Shown here piece after piece: positions 33,109-45,900 of a DNA stretch of 64,000 bases. The DNA lies in contig SCFE01000004.1 of NCBI GenBank assembly GCA_004352715.1, positions 2,294,518-2,358,517 of the forward strand. The letters run 5' to 3'. The notes beneath the pieces were generated by a model, which saw only the letters and a program-made list of their open reading frames with translations, was not told the DNA's origin and did no database searches. The DNA comes from Hofstenia miamia (taxonomy: Eukaryota > Xenacoelomorpha > Acoela). Position 1 is the stretch's first letter. The number at the start of each line of letters is the position of its first letter. The position numbers were made by a program, and so were the translations under genes.

Positions 33109-33539
33109 ATTTCAAATTATCCTAGCAAAAAATTTTCTTGAAATTTTCCTTTTTTTTGTTAGTGATGTCCTCAGTTGTATAATGAATGCTTGAAATTTTA
33201 TCAATGATATTTGAATGATTTAGTCTCTAAGTTCTAGAAATATGACAAAAATGTTTAAAAAATAGTAATTCAACTTACATCAATTTTAAAAACACTTTCT
33301 TTGGATCTAAAAATTTGTCTATATTCAGCAAAACCTTATGAATATGCCATGCTGTGAACTCAAAATTGTACCTAAAAGTTTAATGTTGAGATGAGTGAAC
33401 AATATATGAAATGAAGAATATGTTTTATAACTTTAGGCATCTCATTGAATAAAACAAGTAACCTTCTGATTATATCATATATTTAAATCAGATAAATGTG
33501 ATTAAATTTTATTTATGTGATTTTAAGAAAGACATCAAT

Positions 33540-36100
33540 CGTTTGAAAAAGAAACATCACTGATTAGAGGCATATATTAGCTTAGCTTCATTGAAGAAAA
33601 TACAGATTAGATTCAAAACATTTAAATTACGTTATCAAACAAACGACACAAATAAATTACATTAAAATTACGACAAAAAATCCAATCATTCGTCAGTGTG
33701 TTTGTGTTCATTTCGAATTCGAAACTGAATTAGGAATCCTGAAGTTATTGTTCTTGTTAACTAGTCATGCTGTTTCAATATATTAAAAAACAATTAGGGG
33801 AAGCTTTAAAATACTAGCAAGCAGAATGCACTAGTTGATAATTAAAATAATGAGAAATTCGATTAAAATACAATCTCGATAAATGTTTATGATAGATAAC
33901 CTATAAAAATAAACATTGATAAAAATGCATGTATATTGCTTCTAAGTATTAAATTATATTAAAGCTTATCTATGCATTGCCATATCAAAATTCAAAAATA
34001 AGGTTTCAGAAAGCAACGAAATAATGTTATTTCGGCAACTGCTAAATAGATATTTTAGCCTAATTATCAAAATTTCTAGCACGTGATAAAATTGAGAGAA
34101 TGTAAGTATAAAATTAAGGTTAATAAAGTAAAAGTATATTGACTAAAATATATACTTACAACCCGAAACCAATAAACTGTTTTTTATGCTTTACTCAAAT
34201 AAAAAATGTTTTTTCATAAAAAAATTTACAATTGAAATTTCATTATTTAAATGAAATTTTTTCTTAAAGGGATTCTTAACTTAAAATTATAAATTCAAAA
34301 TTAAAATTATTCCCGCAGCAGAACTGTATATGAATTGCAATGTTATATGTGAATTTAGTTATTAATCAAAAGGCATCGAAAATATTGAATTTAAGAGTCT
34401 ACAAAATAGTTATGTCAAATGGAACTCAAAATAGGGGTCTTCTTAATTATATTTTACTCAACAAACCTCCATTGCTTAGTAGTGGAAATTTAATGCTGTT
34501 TGTTGTAGTGTTGTAGATAGCATTTTCTTTAAAGATGTTCAATTCTAATGTTTTATCACAAAATTTGTCCAGCAATTTTAGTATACCTGAAGAAATGCTT
34601 ATATAAATAGAAAGATGTTACTTAATATTTTTAACTCTAGCCACATTTGTACTGGCTGTTCCAGTTTAAAATATGCCAATTTTTATGTTTTTGCAATATT
34701 ATATCATTATTATTATTATATATATCGACAGAAAATATTGTTTTATAATAATGAAAACTCATAAGAAGAGCATGACAGCTATCGAATGTGGATTTAAATT
34801 ATTTGAGTAAGTACTGTAGCCCCTCTCTTCTAAGTAACACTACTTCTATATTTGATTTCATTTATGGTTTCCGTGATAATTTCGATAATCCAAAAAAGAA
34901 ACTTCTTTTACATAAATATACATTAATATCTTGTAATTTTTTAATTATTTTTTATTCCTTCCATGTTTTATATGATATCTTATTTAAATATATAACGCAT
35001 GCTATTGCGTGTTACCACGTGCTATGAAGTTAGTTAATTATGTAGGGTAATCAGTCGATATGGATTATTTTTTGAACTATTTATGCATTTTATTGCATTT
35101 GTCATAGTTATTTTTATTCTATCTTAGTGTTCTCCGTACACTTTTCTATCCTTTCCCTGCATGTTGGGCAATTTTAACCTTTATTTAGTTTTTTCCATGA
35201 AGAATAAAATTAATCTGTTCATGCTATCACAATGAACCAGTATCTCATGTCGGATTGCAGAAACACAGAAATGAACCGTGAAATTCATTATTCTAAATCT
35301 TTTCAACTCTTCTCAGCGATTTTCTCCTAAAATTTGCATAAATCGCATTTTCTAGTGTCATGCCTCCAGTTATCGGAATTTTCTTGCAATAACCATTCTC
35401 TTTTTCACTTTCATCATTATAAGAAATAATTGGACTTCCTTCAGATTCATGCATTGGTATCTTTGTCAGTGATATATTCACCCCAAGAAATTAATATTTC
35501 GTTTTTTTAATTTTACACGCTCATAGTATATTTTACATCCATTAAAAGTTCATAATGCATGTCATTTATGCAGCTTGTATATCGGCAGTTATGCATTGCA
35601 TTATTTTTCACCATATATTAAGATACTAAAAATATTTTTATCGAAGACATTCAATTACTTTTTAATTGTTAATTTACAGTTTTTCGATAATGTACTTTTA
35701 TCTTTAGAAATGTCATTGTTTAAAATTATAAAAGCAGCTTTATTTTAAACGGGTTTAATTAGTTTTGTGATGGAAATATACTTTTATATTAAGAAATATG
35801 TATGTTTATTTTCTTAGTCAAATCTTAGTTCAGTTATCTTCAAATATTGTTATCAGGCTATATGGATTATTCTTTAGACGTTTTCTGCACTTTCACCTTC
35901 TTATTCATGTCGAGAATTTTGACTTTATATGTCAGTTACTGAAACCTATGTATATTATTTGCAAAACTCACAAATCAATAACGATTTGTTAATACAATTA
36001 ATTTTGGATGTTGCAGATATTAGCTAAAATTTTTTTGTTAACTGAAAGATGACTATATAAGAGCTAATTGAAAATCCCCTGACATATATATATATATATA
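33540..36100. other. Non-coding stretch, no confident gene
   Basis: AT-rich with normal CpG. Short frames at 34788-35027 (hydrophobic) and, on the minus strand, 35293-35481 were examined. The latter reads 'IPMHESEGSPIISYNDESE' and 'KKIPITGGMTLENAIY' and ends 'RRKSLRRVEKI' before its stop. It is protein-like and could be a last exon of a minus-strand gene, but I cannot name it. Confidence 0.35.
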
Positions 36101-36106
36101 TATATA

Positions 36107-36666
36107 TGGTTGTCAGATAAGTTTTTTCCAAACAAAGCAATATTGCTTATTCATACTGCATTTATTATACAAATTCAATGATAAGAAAAGCAAAAAAATC
36201 ATTCAATATAATCGCCATTGGCGCTCACAATCTTTTGCCACCTTTTGGGCAGGGTATCAAACGCTTTTCTGAAAAAATCTCGCGGCTTTGAAGAGAACCA
36301 AGCACATAAATCCTCATGTTCGACATGTTCTTTCCGAGACAATATTGTCACCTAAGGCTGAACACATTTCTTTTGCAGCATCTCTGGAGCTCAAACCTCG
36401 CTTCCAACAGTAGAAAATCAGTTTTCGGATGTCATTACGTTCAAGCTCCATCTTGATTTCAAATGCTCTATCTGCGAGTAATTGCTATTTCATTAAAAAA
36501 AATTCAAAACTGCATAGATATTTAGAATTAAAAGCATTCAAAAAGCTGCTATAACAAAATCTGCATCTATGTTTAGTCTGTTGCTATTTCAAATTTCAGT
36601 GTGAATGGTCCTATATTTCAAAAGATATAAAGGATTTTGTATGGGAAAAAACTTATCTGACAACCC
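36107..36666 (-). mobile_element. Internally deleted mariner transposon (560 bp)
   Basis: Terminal inverted repeats run GGTTGTCAGATAAGTTTTTTCC on the left and its complement on the right, each flanked by TA (36105-36106 and 36667-36668), the mariner target site. On the minus strand the start of a mariner transposase is readable ('MELERNDIRKLIFYCWKRGL', then 'SSRDAAKEMCSALGDNIVSE', 'RTCR'). It is followed directly by the C-terminal end ('HEDLCAWFSSKPRDFFRKAF', 'DTLPKRWQKIVSANGDYIE', stop). All of the catalytic centre is missing, so this is a deletion derivative that could move only with a transposase supplied by another copy. It lies 330 bases upstream of the DUS3L start codon. Confidence 0.85.
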
Positions 36667-36997
36667 TATATATGTATTTTTATTCATAACTTACTTTTGT
36701 AGATAAAGCTATAAATTAAACCATAATTTTAAAGTTGTACTTTTTGCTTTGAATAATTAACAGAAATTGTTTCTTGACTTGATGATTCAAAATAATAGGT
36801 CATCAGACTTTTTATCTTAGTGGTCACCCTGATTACAATGAATTTCAATGACATTTCCGTAATAAAAGCTTCCTGAAAATAATTTTTATTCAGTGTTTGT
36901 CAAGATTTAATCGTAATATACAATTTGTGTTTCTCAGTAAGTGTACAAAAATTGATATTTAAATACATATGTGCATTTAAAATTTAGTGTTTTAGAA

Positions 36998-39900
36998 ATG
37001 GCGGGCATTGCGAAGATCAAAGAAGAGTAATTATCTCCATAATGTTTTGAATTTTATATATTATTTAGATTTCGTGTCAATTGCCAAAAAATTGTTTCTA
37101 GTGACATATCCGAAGTAGAAAGGTACATTTTGTTTCGCCGTTTTGATAAATTAAAACGACTAGCATTGTCATATTTAAAGAATTTGTTTAGTATTCGTTT
37201 AGTCATTTGTAAAAATCATTCCAATATTAATATAATTTAGTTCAATTACAGCAAATAAGAAAAAGGGTAAAAAGGGTCAGAACAAAGATCGTCCATATTT
37301 TAAAGAGACTGATCGATATCAACGTCCCTGCCCATCTGTTAATCACAATTCTACCTGCACCGCTCCTGATACGTGTAAATACCTACATGATGAAAAAGAT
37401 ATTAAGAATTACTTATCTAACAAACCAACTGATATTGATTCTTCTTGCTATATTTTTTCAAAATTTGGATTCTGTGCAAATGGGTTGAATTGCAGATTTG
37501 GTTCTTCTCATATAACTGGTAAGATTTTCCATTTTCAAATATAGATTGTCAACTTTCAACACAGTTTTTGGATTACTGATGTTATTTATTGCCTGTTCCA
37601 TCAATTACTGTTTCTCAAACGAAAATAATTTTTTTGAAAGTGTGTATTTATGTTTTTCACTGACCTTTCGCAAGACTGGAAACTCTTAAATTATATAAAA
37701 GACTGCTTCCTTTTAATTTTAGTTTAATTTGAATTTTTAGATAGTTGATGTTTTATTATAATTTCGACAGATTTTATACCTCCGGTTAAATTGTATAAAG
37801 TGAACTGCTTCTTCATTTTATCACGTTTTTAGCGATTTGGTTTATTTCATTTTATTTCAGTATTTCTCAAACACATGAAATTTTAAATTTCAGTATTCTT
37901 TCTCTGACTAACTGAAGAATAATTTCATTTTTTATATAGAATAGAACAGAAGTTTATTATAAAATTTTACAAATGCATTTTATCGAAACGAAAACATTAA
38001 TTTGTATCCTATTTTGTGTAGCATATACTTCTAGAAATTTTTTCTAGTTCGTTTAATAATAATTTTGTAATAATTTTAGAAGATGGGAAAAACATTAAAG
38101 GCACTAATTACGATAGTAAAGTTATCGAAGCGTCAACTTTGAATACCTTAACGAAAGAAGTGCAGCATCAATTGTGGAAACGAAACTATCCATTCGGGCG
38201 ATCGGATGATTTTTTGGAAGCGTTTAACAAGCATACCAAACTATTGAGAATGCATAACGGCAATTTGTCCAATCCCATTCGCAGCGATCTCGAGGAAATT
38301 AATACCAATAATCAAGATTCACCTCTACAAGAAACTGAGGATTCCTTTCAGCACCTTTCCAATGTATTGAACGAGCCACCTCGTGAAATGAAAAAGGTAC
38401 AATAGGCTCTTTAGTTATGATTGGGAACTAGCAAAAATGTATGATCCTTACATTCATGTGTACTTTTCCTGCTTAGCATTTTACATTTGACAGTCAGTGT
38501 TATTAGTTTAACACACCGCTTAAAGTTTGTCTAAGCTGTCCGTTTAAGATAACTATAACAGTTTAGTGTCTTATACGTTCAATGCAGGTTCTTAACAAAC
38601 TCATAATTTTAACCCACAAAACGTAACTAATTTGCAATCCGATTTAAACCTTAAATTAAAGATGTTGAAAACGTCAATATTTTGTATCGCATTGTTTATT
38701 CAAATTTTTAAAAGTTCCTAAGTTATATTAACCATTTTGCCTGCTGGTAATTTGAAAAATGGTTTGTATATGTCACATTACATGACTCCTTTTTAATTAA
38801 GAACATTTTTATAAATATAGCGCAGAATTTTTATTGAGGTTGCTAGTTCCTATACAATAATTTTTTATTTCATTCGCAAGCTACTGCTATAGTTCACTTT
38901 GCGTGTTTACTTTTAAATTCGTTTGAAAGTTTGCATCAAAAGAAAACATGCAAGTCGAGGCGGAGCGAAAAAAAATATGAATAAAGTTAATGTACGAATG
39001 ACTAATTTTCTCTCAATGGGTTTTGCAGAAATGTTGAGATTTGTGTAAATGTGGCCAGCTTACGAACAAATTTGATTTATTTTTTAAAAATGAAATTGCA
39101 GCCTTTCAATGATGGAATGTATTATGTCCTGAAAAATATGTATGAAGCGAACTAACCTATAAAAATTTTAGTAAAATATGTAGAGAAGTAAATTTATGGA
39201 CATAATTTTTGTGATTATTGTCCTACTGAACAGTAAATTTTGATCTAAACAGCGGTAATGATAATTTACCTACAGATCAAACCCCAAAATCCAGTACTAT
39301 GTTATTCAATTTTACATTAATCGAAGTTATTAATCAGGCCATAATTATTAATTGTAGGAAAAAATGTAGATTAAATTTGTTTAAATATTATTGTGGAAAT
39401 TGATCTGAAAATTATCTGGCGTTTTGAGGGATTATCGATTTCATCGACTTTATTCAATCTCTAAATATATGCGTTAAAATTCAGAGATAATGATCTAATA
39501 AATTGTCGACCCATGGAATTTTAGGCCTGTGGCCTAAATTGCAAATTCGTTTGCTAAATCTTTTGAACTAATTCTACAACTGTTTTAAACAGATTTTTGT
39601 ATATATAATTTCAAATGATATTTTGGAAGAATATTAGAATGTTTTAAAACTTATAGTCTGACTACGTCTACACTAGCTTTGTTAGGCTTACAGCTACATT
39701 GTCAGTTTTTCACAGAAAATTGTTGTTCAAATATATTACGCATAAATGTAATGTTTAAATTTGCTTGTTTATTCAATTTATTTATCAATGTCAACTGTGT
39801 ATTATAAATGGTTTCATCAGTGCCTGATGAGATTTGGCTCTTTATATTCAGTTATCTACCAACTATCACTATCTGCAAAATAATCTCGAAAGTTTGCTGG

Positions 39901-42900
39901 AATTGGTACACTTTAAGCTTTGATCCTCGACTTTGGAAGAAGGTAAGCATTTCAAAACGCGATTTGAATTTACAGCGATGTAGTTTTGTTGGTCTATTAT
40001 CTAATAGAGATTTGTCCATGGCAAAATACATTTCTTTGTTTAATCAAAAGATTACTGATGATATGTTAAAAGATCTTATTGAGACAAGTCATAACATTGG
40101 TAGTCTTTCATTATCTTATTGCAATGAACTTACAGATGAAGGTGTAAGTCATATTTCAAACCTGAGTAAGTTGAAAAATCTAGACATATCAGGTTGTTCT
40201 GCTCTTACAGATAAATCCGTTATTAATATTATAACCCATTCGCATGAAATTGAGCGCCTGTGCGTTAATAACTGTGATCAACTCACCAATCAATTTCTTT
40301 ATGCTTTATGGCACTTACAAAACTTATCACATTTAAATATTAGAAATCTCCAGAGACTTTCAAATGATGGGCTTGAATCTTTGTCAAAAAATGCAAAAAA
40401 ATTATCTCACCTGGAGCTCAATTATTGTCCTTTGTATTTCACTAGTGAAACACTTTGTTTACTCAAATTTTCGCAGTTGTACAGTGTTGAATTGTCTTCT
40501 CTCCCTGCTGATAATGATGCTTCCTTGCTATGTTTTACTAACAACAATCCAAGTTTAAAAGTTATGAAGTTAGTGGACTGTAAAATTTTGGGTACATTTA
40601 TTCATCGAAGTAATCTTCACAAGTTGGAAATACTTTCTTGCAACAATCTCAGCAAGAACTTTTACGAATATTTCAGAAATTACAACTCTAATACTTGCTT
40701 AGATGAACTAAAAGTTACAGTAAACAATCGATGCCATTTTGACAATAGTTTTTCAAATGTGAAAAAGCTTTCAATTCGATTTTCAAGCCGTTCGGTTTTA
40801 AATCTGTCAGATACTCTCACCAAGTATCACTTAATTAGGTCAGAGAATCTGGTTGGCTTAGCGTTATGGCATGATCATCACAGTATTAGGCAAGATTCCA
40901 TAGAAATTGTTCTTGCTAGCTGCAAAAATCTTGTTAGATTTTCTATTGAACGAGTCTATATTTGGTCTTCCCTTAAGCTAGATCTTGTACCAAATTTCAG
41001 TATTCGCTATCTGACAGCATATTCGTTGGCAAATATTGATGAACTGTTGTTTGAGAAATTATCAATAGCTCTTCCAAACTTATGCTCTGCAAATTTTAAC
41101 TGCAATTCTGAATTAACTTTAAGAATGCTGAAGTGCTTCTTGAAATATTCCACTCATTTACAAAAATTGAATCTACGTATTTGTCCTATACCACACAACG
41201 AAATTGTGGATCTCAAGTTGCAGTACAGACTAACATAGATGTCAATTAGTAATATTAAATTGATTTATACTATATTTGCACAAAGAAGCTATTCACTGCG
41301 CAAAGTTAAATATCATATTAAAAATTTGTAGCATAATTTTTATATACATTGTAGCCATCCGACGGGGCAAATTGATATTTCATTTTAGAATTTATATTGC
41401 ATTTAAAATTGAAATATATGAAGTGAGCTAGCACTAAAAATCCAATTATAGCCCTGTCTCATCTAATTGCATTTAGAAAAATGCAATGACAGCTAACATA
41501 AGATATCTAGCATTTTGCAACATCAATCAATATTTAAATAGCGATGCAATTAAATCATAAAGAATTGTTTATTACTTTACCGTTAATAATGTGATCGGCT
41601 TTTTCCAAATACAGAAACTATTAATAAACGTTTAATTGTTTTTAGCCCTATTTTTTAAATGTTCACAACAAACCCCACCTTCAGGTTCTATCAGTCTGGA
41701 GCACAAATGTCGACTAGTTCGGCCAACATATTCTGCTCCACAGGTGTATTATAATTTATAGACAACTTCAGACTGACGTCCCATTGAGAGAGAGAGAGAG
41801 TGCTTATGACACACATAATGTTTCCTCTCTATTGCGGAGAGTATGTTATAAAGAATAGAAAATCACAATTTCACGATGAGATTACATATCATCTTAAACT
41901 TCCATTAATTTTTTTATAATTTCAATGAAAAATTTCTCGTAATTTTTATGAAGCAATCATTAACTGGCCTGCAATTATAACTTGAAAATAATTCTGTGAA
42001 GTTGAAATAGATTGTTTTTGTAGTATTTGTCTTTCATAAATTTTTTAAGTTTTTAAATATTTTAAGTTCATTTAGAATTTGTAAAAATTCACTAATGAAC
42101 ATATAAATTGAATGTCAATTTTGTAAAAATGACATAATACCTTGTATCTTACAAGTATAATTTTTTAACAATCGTATTTTACAATTTACAAAGTGGTAGT
42201 AGTTGAAATTCTTTCTTAAAGCGATTGTACAACACACGAGCACTCCTTCAAAATTTATTGATATTTATCTACTTTTTTAATTGTTATATACCAACATATT
42301 TTCAATCAAGCGTTTTTATTCAAACACTAGTCGTCGTTTACAAGTGTGATTTAAGGGTAAAATCGTTTCTACAGGTTTTCTTCTTTGAAGCATTCAATTA
42401 ACGAATACGTTGAATACCTTGCACTTAAATTTCAATTTTTGGATGATTAACTTTTCCTGAATAAATTCAACAATAATCTTAATAATGGTATTCAAATTAA
42501 AAAATCCGGGTATTTTTGTAAATCATGGAAAAAATTTTTAGATGCTTATAACTGAAAAACTAATAAAGATATCCGCAATCTGAAAGCACCATTAGATAGA
42601 GGAGTATGTTCTCTCATTTTCATTCTTAATCACGATCTGGCGCTATCTTCTTGAGGCGAGCCTTTGCGCCCTGCACGTTTCAAAGGGTGCAAGAGGTCTA
42701 TCTATATAAAATTTAAAGTTGTTAATCCTATGGGCTTTAAACCTTATGTGTACCCGAACATTATAGTATGGCGAAAATTCAGAATGTTTTAAAATAACCA
42801 AATTCTAAACGAAACATAGTTAATCTTTTTCAGTTACTTTAGATTTCGACACTGTAATACAGTTTAGTACAAATTTTTAACATTTCATTCAAGCATTTTC

Positions 42901-45900
42901 ACCAATTGATGCATCCATGCCAAACGATTCCCAAATTTGTGAATGGGCTTGGAGAAAAACGGTTTGTCCTTCTAAATTGACACCAACCAGTTTAAGGTTA
43001 AAATATATTTCATAAACAGTCTTCTCTACAATGTGATCAAAATTTCACAAGAGCATTGACTATCCATGTTTCGTTATTGCTCTGTGTACTTTTTACTTTA
43101 CAATGTGACTGTGATCAACGTTGATTGCAAAGTTGCTTTTACATTCTATTAAATTCATTAATGTCCCCTTGATTTATACTTGACATTTTATTGTTTTGCT
43201 ATTTTCGAGAAATATCGGTGTGTGCTCTGATCTTTCAGTGACTGTCGAATTCGTAATCGCATTAATAAAATTTAATGTTTTGTTGCATATTTTGCGACAC
43301 GTTTACAAATATTCATTTTTACATACAATCAATATTTAGATTGATTTCAAAAACAAGTTGTACTTAGCTCCTCTTACAACGGTAATATTTTAGTTTTTTA
43401 ATTTACTCTAAATTACTTTTAAAGCTTATAATTATACATATAGTTTAATTTCTATGTACATAAATTTTAGATAAACATTTTCTATTAATATTTTCACTAA
43501 AATTTGGTGTGTACATTTGTGACTTAATCAAGAAATTTTGTACCAAAGTCATAATATTTTATTACATATTTTTGTTAACATTTTTTTAGAGTTTCTTACG
43601 AATTATGACATTGAAATCATGTAAAAACTTGTTTCTTGTGAAGCTATGTTATGATTTGTGAATAACTCAAATTCAACTAGTTTTCCCTAGAGCTGGGCGC
43701 CAGCCGGCTGAGCCGCCGCCGCCGACATATTTTAGGTCAGCCAGCCGCCGGAAAATTTAAACGGCTGAACTGATTGATAACTAAAACTATATCAAGACAA
43801 ACGAAATGTGCCATAAAAAACCGCATTTAATGGGTTTGATGTGGTAGTGACGCTTAACATTGATTAGTTTGTCTTATTAATCCGATTGCCTGTAATTGCA
43901 TGGGGAACATTTTTGGAGATAGATAGTTTCCCAATACTGCTTGCATCATATAAGGTTTTTACAGGGCTATAGGCCTTATAGGGTTTCTATATGGAATATT
44001 ATACAATCTAATCCAGTTCTATAGATGTCGCTCAGTCGGTTGCCCGCCGACCTTATCGGGTCTGCGCTGCCAGTCGTAGTCAGCTTGCGGAATGCTAATT
44101 TTTACAAGATTGCCTTAATCCTAAATTATACTAATATTTAGACCAAACTAATTTTAAGATAACGAAAAAATTGTCTAATTTAAAAAACAAATATATTCAA
44201 GGTTGAATATAAATTCATATCTCAAAAAATATCAAGTTTTTAAATGTGTACAATTGTGCACATTGTGTCTTAAGGAGATATGTGTATTGTGGACATCTGT
44301 GATTGATTAGTTTGTTAATCATTCTCTTTGAAACAGAGAGAATATACAAATGTATTAAGTGAAGGAGAAACATTGTCCTTCCAGATACAGTAAAGCCATT
44401 TTTGCATTGTTCTTTAACTTTGGCAATATAATGTATCTTTCTTTGGTCGTATAAATTGTAAACGGTTTTGCATTTTTAGCGGTAATTTCTTTAATGTTAT
44501 AATGAAATTCAATTAAACGGTTATGTTAATTACATGTATTTTACTGCGAAACTTTCAGCGTTTACAATTGAATATTTACATTTTGATTATGGCCTAAGTG
44601 AGAAAGACTTCTAGCGGCGATTTTTTTCGCTTTCGTATCCATTTAAGTGAGCTATGCAATCACATATGTCCATGTATGTATACATATTATTTCCTGAGCT
44701 TTTTAAGTTTTATACTACGTAATTTGCTTATAGAAAATTTCTACGTTTATTCTTCACCAGAGTTGGAACGGCGCCGGTTTTTTCTACCCGGGCCCGGCCT
44801 GGCCCGCATCAACACCAAAAAAATCGGGGCCGGGTGACAAAATTTATCGTTTTATATATTTTTCTTGAATGTTCTACATGCACTTATATTCAACATGCAT
44901 TGTTATTATATTGCATTTGAGATCTCATTTCATCTACATATTTACTCTTGTAAGTACTATTTGTTTATTCAAGTTATTCAGTCGGAGGTTCTAATGTCTT
45001 TGTTTGCACTCAAGATATAGATCTGGTAACAAATTGATTATTTGCTCACCTTATCTTATATAATTTCCCAGAGAGTGTGGACGAAGTCTTTTCATTCGAC
45101 GCATGAATTAAGAAATTTATGCGGCCTCTAGCTATTTTAATCTTAATTTCCTTCCCACGCCAATTTTTATGTAATCGTATTGCTCACATATTATTCTAAT
45201 AAACCGTCACATGAATTGATGCATTGAATTCAACCTATCATCTTATTCGATTATTGAACATACACTTAATTTCAGACATGATAAATTTCGGCCTGGGTGT
45301 TGAATTTTTCATGTCCGGTTCCAACTCTGTTCTTCACAATGTCAGTAGATGACATAAAAATGGAAATTCTAAATTTCTTAGGTTGGTAACCTTCCCTTCC
45401 GTCGCATCTGCGTTGAATATGGTGCTGAAGTTACATGTGGTGAGATGGCAGTATGCATGGGCATTTTGAAAGGCCATCTTTCTGAATGGGCACTCTTGAA
45501 GAAACACTGCAGTGAAAAACTATTCGGTGTACAGGTAATATTAAACTACTAAATATGAAGTGTTCAATCGGCTGCTACTACGTTTACTATTTAGCATTGA
45601 ACTAAGAAATGTTTGTTGATTTAAACTAAAAAATACTTTGGCGCAACAGCAAAAACAATTGAAACTATGAATAAGGGGCAAAAACTCTAATAAAACTTCA
45701 AAAATCTAAAGAGAGTACCGCATAATAGAAATCACAGTTTTCAAGTAGAGAAACGATGTAAATTGATTATATTCATATAAAAAGCAAAATTTTATCTATA
45801 ATGGTGTAATGAAGTAAGAAATTTCAATTTTATAGAAGTCGAAGATGTGAGATTAGAACGTTTTCCTTGTAAGCAATCTGTGGAATTCAATCCAAATTTA

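Noticed and set aside
44598-44837. Open frame of 79 residues at 44598-44837
   Set aside because: It runs into the GC-rich terminus of the hAT element at 44758, and the peptide there is a translation of the inverted-repeat region.
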